From Pseudomonas sp. efr-133-TYG-5 (GTDB lineage Bacteria; Pseudomonadota; Gammaproteobacteria; Pseudomonadales; Pseudomonadaceae), in contig NZ_JARVSM010000001.1 of the NCBI RefSeq assembly GCF_030209175.1, forward strand, positions 1,054,001 through 1,118,000: DNA of 64,000 nucleotides, written 5' to 3'. Shown here one piece after another: positions 45,237 to 52,872 of the stretch (positions are counted from its first letter, which is position 1; every line of letters starts with the position of its first letter). A program made the position numbers and the translations under genes. The notes under the pieces were generated by a model that did not search any database, had not been told where the DNA came from, and saw nothing but the letters and a program-made list of their open reading frames with translations.

Positions 45237-46355
45237 ATGCGTGGTCATCGTGGGTATATCAACCGGGGTTGCCGGACGGCGTTGGGCCTCGGCACCTGTC
45301 TGCTGGCAACCGCCGCCATGGCGGCCGAAGCGCCAACCGTGCACGTCTACAACTGGTACGACTACATCGGCCCGAACACCCTGCACGACTTCAAGCGCGA
45401 CAGCGGCATCGAGCCGGTGTACGACACCTTCGACAGCGCCGAGGTGCTCGAAGGCAAACTGATGACCAGCCGCAGCGGCTACGACGTGGTGGTGGCGAGC
45501 AACTTCAGCCTGCCGACCCTGATCAAGGCCGGCGCCCTGACGCCGCTGCCGCGTGCGCAACTGCCGGGCTGGAAAAACCTCGACAGCGACCTGCTGGCGA
45601 AACTGGCCAACAACGACCCGGGCAACCAGTACGCGGTGCCGTACCTGTGGGGCACCAACGGCATCGGCTACAACGTCGACAAGGTCCGCGCCGCACTGGG
45701 CGATCAGGCGCCGGTGGATTCCTGGGACCTGGTGTTCAAGGAAGAAAACCTGGCCAAGCTCGGCCAGTGCGGGGTGGCGATGCTCGACTCGCCGGCGGAA
45801 ATGCTCCCGGTGGCCCTGCATTACCTCGGCCTGCCGCCCAACAGCACGCGCCCCGAGGACTACCAGAAGGCCGAAGCACTGTTGCTCAAGCTGCGCCCGC
45901 ACATCGCCTACTTCAACTCGTCGAAATTCATCAGCGATCTGTCCAACGGCAACATCTGCGTGGCGGTCGGCTGGTCGGGGGCGATGCTCGAAGCCAAGAC
46001 CAACGCCGAGCAGGCCGGCAACGGCGTGAAGATCGCCTACAGCCTGCCCAAGGAAGGCGCACCGGTGTGGTTCGACACCCTGGTGCTGCTCAAGGATGCG
46101 CCGCATCCGACTCAGGGCCTGGCGTTCATCGACTACCTGCTGCGGCCGGAGGTGATTGCCCCGGTCAGCGATCACTTGTCCTACCCCAACGGCAACCGCG
46201 CCGCCACCGCGCTGGTCGCCGCCGCCACCCGCGACAACCCGGCGGTGTACCCGTCGGCGGCAGCGCTGGCCACGCTGTACACCCTCGAACCGCTGCCCAA
46301 AGCCACCGAACGCGTGCGCACCCGGGTGTGGAGCAAGGTCAAGAACGGCCAGTAA
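45237..46355 (+). CDS. Polyamine-type (PotF/SpuD-like) periplasmic binding protein
   Basis: A 372-residue exported binding protein. The signal peptide ends near TAAMAAEA and the mature protein begins VHVYNWYDYIGPNTL, typical of putrescine/spermidine receptors. DTFDSAEVLEGKLMTSRSGYDVVV, PYLWGTNGIGYNVDKV and NGNICVAVGWSGAML are conserved. No ABC permease or ATPase gene adjoins it, so it is an orphan receptor. AGGAG precedes the ATG. Ligand could be a polyamine or an amine-containing peptide, given the peptidase gene downstream. Confidence 0.88.
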   Translation: MRGHRGYINRGCRTALGLGTCLLATAAMAAEAPTVHVYNWYDYIGPNTLHDFKRDSGIEPVYDTFDSAEVLEGKLMTSRSGYDVVVASNFSLPTLIKAGALTPLPRAQLPGWKNLDSDLLAKLANNDPGNQYAVPYLWGTNGIGYNVDKVRAALGDQAPVDSWDLVFKEENLAKLGQCGVAMLDSPAEMLPVALHYLGLPPNSTRPEDYQKAEALLLKLRPHIAYFNSSKFISDLSNGNICVAVGWSGAMLEAKTNAEQAGNGVKIAYSLPKEGAPVWFDTLVLLKDAPHPTQGLAFIDYLLRPEVIAPVSDHLSYPNGNRAATALVAAATRDNPAVYPSAAALATLYTLEPLPKATERVRTRVWSKVKNGQ

Positions 46356-46400
46356 GCCCCCTGCATGATTTTTCTGCCTTTTACCGAGAGAACCGCCTCA

Positions 46401-47519
46401 ATGAAACCACGTGCCCGCGACCTCAATATCCGTATCGGCCAACTGCAACCCGGCCCCCTCAACGCCATTACCGACGTGCCCGGCGTACGGGTCGGCCACA
46501 GCAATGTGCGCGGTCGAAGCGCGACCGGTCGTGACATTTGCAGCGGCGTCACCCTGATCGAACCGCGCGCCGGCTCGACCAACGCGCAGCCGTGCTTTGC
46601 CGGCGTGCATGTGCTCAACGGCAACGGCGATGCCACGGGGCTGGAATGGATTCGCGAAGCCGGACTGCTGACCAGCCCGATCGCCTTCACCAACACCCAC
46701 AGCCTTGGCGTGGTGCGCGATGCCTTGATCGCGCTGGACCGTGCGCAGCAAGCCGATGATGGTCGCCTCTACTGGAACATGCCGGTGGTGCTGGAAACCT
46801 TTGACGGCCTGCTCAATGACATCAACGGTTTTCACGTCAGACCCGAACACGTCGCCGAGGCCCTGCACACCGCGGTGGACGGCCCGGTGCAGGAAGGCGC
46901 GGTGGGCGGTGGCAGCGGCATGATCTGCCATGAGTTCAAGGGCGGCATCGGCACCGCGTCGCGCCGCTTGAGCCGTGCCCAGGGTGGCTGGACCGTCGGC
47001 GCCATCGTGCAGGCCAACCACGGCATCCGTAGCGAATTGCGCGTCGACGGTTACCCGGTCGGGCGCTACATGGAGCAAGTGGATTCGCCATTCCTGCGCG
47101 CGGCGCTGCCGCATCCGGGCATGGGCTCGATCGTGGTCTGCCTGGCCACCGATGCGCCGCTGTTGCCACACCAGTGCACGCGCCTGGCGCAACGGGCCAG
47201 CCTCGGCCTGGCGCGTACCGGCGGCGGCAATGAAGACCATAGCGGCGACATCTTCCTCGCCTTCGCCACCGGCAACGCACAGATCCCGCCGGCCGCCTAC
47301 GAAGGCAAAGGCGCACCGACCTGCGACGGACTGCGCATGGTCAACAACGACCACATCAGCGAGTTGTTCCTCGCGGCCACCGAAGCCGTTGAAGAGGCCA
47401 TCATCAACGCCCTGCTCGCCAGCGACAGCACGGTCGGCAACGGACACGCGGTGCCGGGGCTGGATGCGCCGACCTTGCTCGCCGCGCTCGACAAGGCCGG
47501 CTGGCCCGGCACCCGCTGA
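46401..47519 (+). CDS. P1-family aminopeptidase (DmpA/BapA-like)
   Basis: A 372-residue protein of the DmpA family of self-processing N-terminal-nucleophile hydrolases. ITDVPGVRVGHSNV, GAVGGGSGMICHEFKGGIGTASR and the GMGSI motif are present; by analogy cleavage between Gly242 and Ser243 would create the nucleophile. DmpA enzymes remove N-terminal residues, including D- or beta-amino acids. The gene follows the orphan polyamine-type receptor by 45 bases and probably shares its LuxR control. No signal peptide. Confidence 0.88.
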   Translation: MKPRARDLNIRIGQLQPGPLNAITDVPGVRVGHSNVRGRSATGRDICSGVTLIEPRAGSTNAQPCFAGVHVLNGNGDATGLEWIREAGLLTSPIAFTNTHSLGVVRDALIALDRAQQADDGRLYWNMPVVLETFDGLLNDINGFHVRPEHVAEALHTAVDGPVQEGAVGGGSGMICHEFKGGIGTASRRLSRAQGGWTVGAIVQANHGIRSELRVDGYPVGRYMEQVDSPFLRAALPHPGMGSIVVCLATDAPLLPHQCTRLAQRASLGLARTGGGNEDHSGDIFLAFATGNAQIPPAAYEGKGAPTCDGLRMVNNDHISELFLAATEAVEEAIINALLASDSTVGNGHAVPGLDAPTLLAALDKAGWPGTR

Positions 47520-47559
47520 CCGCCGCCCCGCAGGCGCCGGCTCGCCGGCCCTGCAGGGT

Positions 47560-48147
47560 TCAGCGAAACAACCCGGCGCCGAGTTCGCGTGCGGCTTGCA
47601 ATTGCACCGCCGCATCGCGCAACTCCGAGTCGAGCAACTTCGTCGATCCCGCCACCGTCGCCCCGCAGTAATCGAAGATGCCGTGATCGATCTGCACTTG
47701 CATCGCCGCGCCATAGCCGTGGCGCGCGTAGACGTCTTCATCCGCGCCGCCGACGCCGACCAGATGCACACGCAAGTGCCCGAGCTTTTTCACCAATTTC
47801 TCGTTGCCATTGAAATCGAACGCCCAGCCGTTGCTGAACACGCGGTCAATCCAGCCTTTGAGCAGCGCCGGCATGGCCCACCAGAACACAGGGAAGACCA
47901 GCACCAGTGCGTCGGCGCGGTCGATCCGCGCCTGCTCGGCCAGCACATCCGCCGGTGGCCGGGATTCGCGGTGATGCACGGCCCAGTCGGCTTTGGTGAA
48001 ACGCGGATCGAAACCTTCGGCGTGCAGGTCGGCTATTTCAAAAGTGTTGGCCGGATTGGCTGCGGACAGCCCTCGGGCTATCTCCTGTGCCAACGCGTGG
48101 GTCAGCGAACGGCTATCGTCATGGTCGACAACAATCAAGGCGTGCAT
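47560..48147 (-). CDS. NAD(P)H oxidoreductase (flavodoxin-fold, NQO/KefF type)
   Basis: A 195-residue FMN/FAD flavodoxin-like quinone reductase: ALIVVDHDDSRSLTHALA near the start, DALVLVFPVFWWAMPALLKGWIDRVFSNGWAF (the classical KefF/MdaB/NQO segment) and GVGGADEDVYARHGYGAAM. It reduces quinones or electrophiles with NAD(P)H. It is divergent from the TetR gene, with an 86-base gap that is AT-rich and has repeated AAGTTACG-like words; TetR control is likely. The start at 48147 is used in preference to a TTG two codons upstream. Confidence 0.87.
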   Translation of the reverse strand: MHALIVVDHDDSRSLTHALAQEIARGLSAANPANTFEIADLHAEGFDPRFTKADWAVHHRESRPPADVLAEQARIDRADALVLVFPVFWWAMPALLKGWIDRVFSNGWAFDFNGNEKLVKKLGHLRVHLVGVGGADEDVYARHGYGAAMQVQIDHGIFDYCGATVAGSTKLLDSELRDAAVQLQAARELGAGLFR

Positions 48148-48185
48148 GGGCAAATCTCCGGTTGGTGGCGCTGACCAAGGGCTAT

Positions 48186-48229
48186 ATACTCTTGGTAAGT
48201 TACGATCAGTAAGTTACGTTTGGTATATT
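48186..48229. promoter_or_regulatory. Candidate TetR operator between the oxidoreductase and regulator genes
   Basis: An AT-rich stretch contains two near repeats, TTGGTAAGTTACGAT (from 48192) and CAGTAAGTTACGTTTGGTA (from 48206), directly before the TetR start codon at 48234. AT-rich direct or inverted words like this are typical of local TetR autoregulation. The assignment is by position. Confidence 0.45.
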
Positions 48230-48233
48230 AGCG

Positions 48234-48866
48234 ATGTCAACCCTTGAAAATTCCCCTGCCACCGCCCCTCGGCGGCGCATGTCCCGCGAAGATCGCCAGC
48301 GCCAATTGCTCGACGTAGCCTGGCAAGTGGTGCGCGCTCAGGGCAGCGACGCCCTGACGCTGGGCTATCTGGCGGAACAGGCCGGCGTCACCAAACCGGT
48401 GGTCTATGACCACTTTGTGAGCCGGCCCGGTCTGCTCGCGGCGCTGTACGAAGATTTCGACAAGCGCCAGACCGCCGTGATGGACGCCGCACTCGCCGAC
48501 TGCGAGCCGACCTTGAACGCCACCGCCGCGGTGATCGCCACGGCGTATGTCGAGTGCGTGTTGACCCAGGGCAACGAGATTGGCGGGGTGATTGCCGCAT
48601 TGGCGAGCACGCCGGAGCTGGAGAAGATCAAGCGCGAATACGAGGCGATCTTCCTGGAGAAATGTCGCAAAGTGCTGTCGCCGTTTGTGGGCGAAGGCGC
48701 AATCACCCAGGCCGGCCTGCGCGCCATGCTGGGCGCCGCCGAAGCGCTTTCCCAGGCCGCGGCGAGCGCGGAAATCAGCGCCGCGCAGGCCCGTGACGAG
48801 CTGTTCGCGACGATCCTGGCGATGGTCGCAAGGGCCACCGCCGGCGCCACTCACACAGCTGACTGA
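48234..48866 (+). CDS. TetR-family transcriptional regulator
   Basis: A 210-residue regulator with an N-terminal TetR helix-turn-helix (RQRQLLDVAWQVVRAQGSDA, LTLGYLAEQAGVTKPVVYDHFVSRPGLLAALYEDFD) and an all-helical ligand domain. It is divergent from the NAD(P)H oxidoreductase gene and probably represses it and itself until an electrophile or quinone-like compound binds. Its stop codon is followed by the structured intergenic region. Confidence 0.9.
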   Translation: MSTLENSPATAPRRRMSREDRQRQLLDVAWQVVRAQGSDALTLGYLAEQAGVTKPVVYDHFVSRPGLLAALYEDFDKRQTAVMDAALADCEPTLNATAAVIATAYVECVLTQGNEIGGVIAALASTPELEKIKREYEAIFLEKCRKVLSPFVGEGAITQAGLRAMLGAAEALSQAAASAEISAAQARDELFATILAMVARATAGATHTAD

Positions 48867-48879
48867 CGGTACTTGAGCG

Positions 48880-49033
48880 CCCCCGCGCACCTTCCTAGGA
48901 TGGAGTGACGCAGCTCTGCTGCGTAGGCGCGGGTGCTCTGAACCCCAATCAAGCCCACGCCTGGCTTCATGCGCATCTTGAGCCTCGAGGGCTCTACTTC
49001 CTCCCCATCAAAGAGCTTTGAGGCTCTTTTTTT
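48880..49033 (+). ncRNA. Candidate structured RNA (sRNA or tetR 3' UTR)
   Basis: About 155 non-coding bases fold into ordered perfect stems: an outer 7-bp stem CCCGCGC/GCGCGGG (48882-48888 with 48927-48933) that encloses ACGCAGC-TCT-GCTGCGT (48908-48924); then GAGCC-TCGAG-GGCTC (48980-48994); then a terminator hairpin. The regularity suggests a functional RNA. It matches no pseudomonad RNA that I recognise (not RsmX/Y/Z, CrcZ, 6S, SRP or tmRNA). It might instead be the tetR 3' untranslated region. Confidence 0.4.
49010..49033 (+). terminator. Rho-independent terminator ending the structured region
   Basis: AAAGAGC (49010-49016), loop TTTGAG, GCTCTTT (49023-49029) and a run of T residues. It lies 144 bases after the tetR stop and 140 bases before the OLD-type ATPase gene, so that gene must have its own promoter in 49034-49172, where I see no other feature. 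Confidence 0.85.
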
Positions 49034-49172
49034 GTCCGTGCGAAAAGCCCCTTGAATACTCCGACCACCGGTGAGAAAGCGGTATCATTGAGCCATTATG
49101 GTGCGTTACGCGAGCGATTCCTGACTCGGTTACAACGCCACCTTCACCTCAGGTCTGTTGATTCCCGAATTC

Positions 49173-50768
49173 ATGCATATCACCTCCATCGCCTTCGAAG
49201 GTTTGAGAAAGCTGCGCCTCAACCACAACAAGGAAAAGTCCCGGGCACCTACACTATCGGCTCTTGCTCCCAAACGAATCAACGTCATCATCGGTCCCAA
49301 TGGCGGCGGTAAATCCACCATCGTCGACATCATCCGCTGCTGCTCGGACTCGCAGGTACTGACCCACATCTCCCGCGAAAATATCGGCTCGTCTACCCGC
49401 TCGACATTCGCCGTCGAGTTCAATGACCGGCGTCGCTTCGATGTTCAATTTACAATCCGCAAGCCCCAGGTTTATGCCGTCGAGATGAAGGTAAAAGGCC
49501 CCTACGGCATAAGCGCTCTGACCCATGACATAATCGAACACGGCACAGTTCCTGAAACTTTGTCGACACTGACAACCACGCTCAATCTCAAGGTTTGCGT
49601 TCGCACACATCACGACGAACGAGACACATCACTTCCTGCCTTTATCGCTGCGTTAAATGCCGAAGCCAGCCGGCTGGTGGGCTTGCTGGCCTATCCACTG
49701 CATCCTCGTCAGTCGAGCATGGATCGACCTGACTTCGACCCTGATGCCGACAGCAGCAATGACACTCGCGATGAAATCGATGAGGAGGCGCAATGGCTGT
49801 TGGATAATCCCTGGCCTGCCATTTCGATCACTGACGAAGGGTTGCTCAAAGTCTTTTTCAATGACGATCAAATGCAGCCCAATTTTCTTCCGATGACACT
49901 GCTGCCTTCCGGTTGGAGGGCATTTGGCGGCCTGCTTGGCTGGCTGGCTGAAGTTCCCCACGGCTCGATCTGCGTTATCGAAGAACCTGAAACGCATCTG
50001 CATCCGACGTTGTTACGTCTGTTGATGCGCAGGCTCGGCGAGATGGCGAGCGATCCGCAAAGGCAACTGCAACTGTTCATCACCACTCACGCCCCCGCAA
50101 TGATCGATGTGCGAGCCTGGGCGATCGAAGACGTAGCGTTGTTTGAAGTTGACGGGTTTGAAGCACGCGATCTCACCGAACAGAGCCATGTCCTGTCGTT
50201 GCTTGGAGTCAGACCCAGTGATGTCAGTCAGGCCAACGGTGTTATCTGGGTCGAAGGCGCCTCGGACAAGCTGTACCTGCTGCACTGGATCGACTTGCTT
50301 AGCCAGAAGAACAAAACGGCAGCGCCCAAGGAAAACCACGACTACGCGTTCCTTCCTTATGGCGGTTCCATGCTCAAGCACTACAGCGCCAACCACGAAG
50401 CAGGATTGATCGACATGTTCAGGATCAATCGCAACTCGTTTGTGGTGATGGATCGCGACCTGGACTTCCTTGATGCCAGCAAGCCCGGCGGTACTGAGCT
50501 AACCAAGTCCAGATTCCTCAAGGATGTAGCGTCCTGGCTGACTCAGGAATACACAATGGAAAGCTACCTGCCGACAGCCTTCTTCGAGCGCTATTTCAGC
50601 ATCGTCGATGGCCGGGTGGTCAAGGACAGCGGTTACTCCAAGACTGATATCGCCGAATTTTTCCGTGAGGAATATCAAACATTCGACCATTCGTTCAAGC
50701 CTGGCACTGATCTGCCTGAGCGAATCAGCGAACTGCTCGCCACAATCAACCAGTGGAATCAGCTATAG
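49173..50768 (+). CDS. OLD-family ATPase with TOPRIM-like nuclease domain
   Basis: A 531-residue protein. The N-terminal ABC/SMC-type ATPase half has Walker A GPNGGGKST (residues 41-49), a degenerate signature (LLPSGWRAF), Walker B CVIEEPETHLHP (Glu270-Glu271, His274) and switch histidine in FITTHAPAM. The C-terminal half has TOPRIM-like WVEGASDK (Glu361, Asp365) and VVMDRDLDFLD (Asp427, Asp429, Asp431). This is the architecture of OLD (overcoming lysogenisation defect) nucleases, many of which defend against phage. The gene is visibly less GC-rich than its neighbours, with more A/T-ending codons. No UvrD helicase or other partner adjoins it. Confidence 0.85.
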   Translation: MHITSIAFEGLRKLRLNHNKEKSRAPTLSALAPKRINVIIGPNGGGKSTIVDIIRCCSDSQVLTHISRENIGSSTRSTFAVEFNDRRRFDVQFTIRKPQVYAVEMKVKGPYGISALTHDIIEHGTVPETLSTLTTTLNLKVCVRTHHDERDTSLPAFIAALNAEASRLVGLLAYPLHPRQSSMDRPDFDPDADSSNDTRDEIDEEAQWLLDNPWPAISITDEGLLKVFFNDDQMQPNFLPMTLLPSGWRAFGGLLGWLAEVPHGSICVIEEPETHLHPTLLRLLMRRLGEMASDPQRQLQLFITTHAPAMIDVRAWAIEDVALFEVDGFEARDLTEQSHVLSLLGVRPSDVSQANGVIWVEGASDKLYLLHWIDLLSQKNKTAAPKENHDYAFLPYGGSMLKHYSANHEAGLIDMFRINRNSFVVMDRDLDFLDASKPGGTELTKSRFLKDVASWLTQEYTMESYLPTAFFERYFSIVDGRVVKDSGYSKTDIAEFFREEYQTFDHSFKPGTDLPERISELLATINQWNQL

Positions 50769-50798
50769 CGCCAAAGCGTCGGGCAGGACGCCGCACAT

Positions 50799-51485
50799 TC
50801 AATGCAACGTCATGCGCTGCCGCACGAACGCTTCGGTGTGGCGGGTTACCTGATCCAGGTGGCGGTCGCGCTGTTTCTCGGCATCGAGCATCGCCCGCTT
50901 GCCATGCTTTTGCAGCAGATAGGTGTGGATCTGCTGCACTTCCAGGGAACGGTAGATCGGTGTGGTGTCGATGAATCCGCGCAGGCCGTTGCTGCGGTAA
51001 TGGCGGGTGCTCATCAGCACTTGCGTCTCGCGCTGGCCGATCACCTCGAAGCCCAGCGCTTCGAAATAAGGCACCTTGCCGACGCTGCAGGTCAGTTCGG
51101 CGTGCGGGTAGCGTGCGAGCATCTCGCCAATCAAGCTGCGCGCCACACCCTGGCGCCGATGGCCCTCGCGCACCGCCAGGTAAGCGACGTTGCACGCCTC
51201 CCAGTCGCCCTGCACCGGCAGGTACAACAGAAAACCGATGACCTGCTCCGGGTCGTCCTCGGCGGTGGCGACCAGCAGCTCCACTTCCGTGCCCTTCTCA
51301 CCGTTCAACGCCTCCAGATACAAATGCACCTCGTAGCCGACCGCGTACTGGTAGACGTTGTACAAGAGGTTGCTCGGGCCGAGGCCGACCGCGCTGATGT
51401 CGGTCAGGTAGTCGACCACCATCTGCAGAATCTGGCTGTTGACGCCCTCGGGGCACGGCGCTTTGTAGTGGGTGATGCAGGGCAT
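50799..51485 (-). CDS. GNAT-family N-acetyltransferase
   Basis: A 228-residue acetyltransferase. The acetyl-CoA motif is VAYLAVREGHRRQGVARSLIGEM (R-x2-G-x-A), with an N-terminal extension of about 60 residues and a C-terminal extension of about 50 that are charged and helical. PYFEALGFEVIGQRE is the usual GNAT strand beta-6/beta-7 region. The start at 51485 excludes an unlikely extension. Substrate is unknown. It is convergent with the OLD-type gene and unlikely to be related to it. Confidence 0.8.
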   Translation of the reverse strand: MPCITHYKAPCPEGVNSQILQMVVDYLTDISAVGLGPSNLLYNVYQYAVGYEVHLYLEALNGEKGTEVELLVATAEDDPEQVIGFLLYLPVQGDWEACNVAYLAVREGHRRQGVARSLIGEMLARYPHAELTCSVGKVPYFEALGFEVIGQRETQVLMSTRHYRSNGLRGFIDTTPIYRSLEVQQIHTYLLQKHGKRAMLDAEKQRDRHLDQVTRHTEAFVRQRMTLH

Positions 51486-51635
51486 GGCGGGTGAACTCCG
51501 GCGGTAATCGGCGACATCATACTGCGCGCTCGAGCCTGACAAAAATTTCATCCGCCCGGCAGCGGATCTTTCGCCGATTCGGCGTCAAATTCTTCAGCTG
51601 CGTTCACTTCCCGACGCAGGCCTTGAGGAGTTGTC

Positions 51636-51959
51636 ATGAACGTTTGGCGTTCTTTGTCGAAATGGCGAAAGGCATGGCTGGCGCTGCCCTTGACGGTTGT
51701 GGCGCTGAGCAGCGCCCCGGTGTTTGCCCAACCCGAAATGATCATCCGTCAGGCGCCGCCGCCGCTGCGCATGGAGCCAATGCCCGGCGCCCGTCCCGGT
51801 TATGCCTGGGATCGCGGCCACTGGCGCTGGGACGGCCGCGGCTATGCCTGGGTGCCGGGGCACTGGCAACCGGTGCGCTACGGTGCGCGCTGGAAGCCCG
51901 GGCATTGGCAGGCCCGCGGGCCCAACTGGTACTGGATTGAAGGTCACTGGGCGCGCTGA
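51636..51959 (+). CDS. YXWGXW-repeat exported protein
   Basis: A 107-residue protein with a signal peptide (LALPLTVVALSSAPVFA) and aromatic/Gly/His repeats: PGYAWDRGHWRWDGRGYAWV, PGHWQPVRYGARWKPGHWQA and WYWIEGHWAR. These belong to the YXWGXW family of small envelope proteins. Function unknown. GAGGAG precedes the ATG. A second member of the family follows after 41 bases, so the two are probably co-transcribed. Confidence 0.82.
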   Translation: MNVWRSLSKWRKAWLALPLTVVALSSAPVFAQPEMIIRQAPPPLRMEPMPGARPGYAWDRGHWRWDGRGYAWVPGHWQPVRYGARWKPGHWQARGPNWYWIEGHWAR

Positions 51960-52000
51960 TCGTCGCGCGCCCGCCCACGTCATCGACCCGGAAGATCAAC

Positions 52001-52213
52001 ATGTCGCGAACCTTGAAAACCTTGCTCGCCAGCGCCCTGGTGGCGATAACCCTGTCCGGCTGCGTGATCGCACCCGCGCGTCCGCACCGTCCGCCACCAC
52101 CGGTGGAAGTGGTTCCGGTCATGCCTGCGCCGGGCTATCACTGGGTGGCCGGGCATTACCGCTGGGCCGGCAATCAATGGCGCTGGGTGCCAGGTCACTG
52201 GCGCGCCTACTGA
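52001..52213 (+). CDS. Small YXWGXW-type lipoprotein
   Basis: A 70-residue protein with a lipoprotein signal (ALVAITLSGC, lipid-modified Cys at residue 21), a Pro-rich linker (RPHRPPPPVEVVPVMPAPGY) and two repeats (HWVAGHYRWAGNQWRWVPGHW). It is the second of a tandem pair of YXWGXW proteins; one would be soluble or periplasmic and this one anchored. Its stop is six bases from the convergent YceI gene. Function unknown. Confidence 0.8.
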   Translation: MSRTLKTLLASALVAITLSGCVIAPARPHRPPPPVEVVPVMPAPGYHWVAGHYRWAGNQWRWVPGHWRAY

Positions 52214-52219
52214 GGCCGG

Positions 52220-52777
52220 TCACTGCTGGGGGGCGACCACCTTGAACTTGATGTCGATATCCTTCGACACCACGGTGTCCGCCCACTCCCCCGCGCCGAG
52301 GCCGAACTCGTCGCGCCTGAGCACCAGTTCTCCGTCGAAGATGCCGATCTGGCTGTCCGGTTTCAGTTCGACCGGCACCTGCACGTCGCGGGTGATGCCC
52401 TTGAGGGTGAGCTTACCGGCGATCAAATAACGGTTGTCGCCGACCTGGGTGAAAGCGCTCGATTCGAACACCGCGAGCGGATACTTCGCCGTGTCGAACC
52501 ACGCCGGTTTCACCAGCTCGGTATTGGCGTCTTCGCTGCCGGCATCGATGCTGGCGAGGTCGATGTGCAGCGTGGTGCGGGCCGCGGCGAGGTTTTCGCT
52601 ATCGAACGCCAGCGTCGCCTCGAACTTGCCGAACGTGCCGTACATTCGCGAGCCCATCTGGTTGAAGGTGAAACTGATCTGGCTGGCGGTGGTGTTGACC
52701 CGGGTGTATTCCACGGCGTGCGCCAACGGCATGACGCTCAGGCAACACGCGGCAGCCAACGATAGGCGGATCGACAT
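52220..52777 (-). CDS. YceI-family periplasmic protein
   Basis: A 185-residue lipocalin-like isoprenoid-binding protein. Signal peptide SLAAACCLSVMPLAHA is followed by an 8-stranded barrel with VNTTASQISFTFNQMG, the FDTAKYPLAVFESSAF family motif and GKLTLKGITRDVQVPVEL. The start at 52777 is preceded by GGAGAATC. YceI proteins bind polyisoprenoid quinone-like molecules and often respond to acid or osmotic stress. A single-gene unit. Confidence 0.9.
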   Translation of the reverse strand: MSIRLSLAAACCLSVMPLAHAVEYTRVNTTASQISFTFNQMGSRMYGTFGKFEATLAFDSENLAAARTTLHIDLASIDAGSEDANTELVKPAWFDTAKYPLAVFESSAFTQVGDNRYLIAGKLTLKGITRDVQVPVELKPDSQIGIFDGELVLRRDEFGLGAGEWADTVVSKDIDIKFKVVAPQQ

Positions 52778-52872
52778 GGGATTCTCCGCAGAGGCCCGGG
52801 AGGGGTTCGATTGACTTAAGCAAACATCCGCCGATAACGCCAGCACGGCGGCTGACGATCAACGCCACCCCG

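Noticed and set aside
47560..48147. KefF ancillary subunit of the Kef-type antiporter
   Set aside because: It has the KefF/NQO fold but lies 15 kb from the antiporter gene and is tied to a TetR gene, so a generic quinone reductase is more likely.
49052..49312. Short frame (TTG start) upstream of and overlapping the OLD gene
   Set aside because: No ribosome site, starts in the terminator flank and runs into the OLD reading frame; composition does not look coding.
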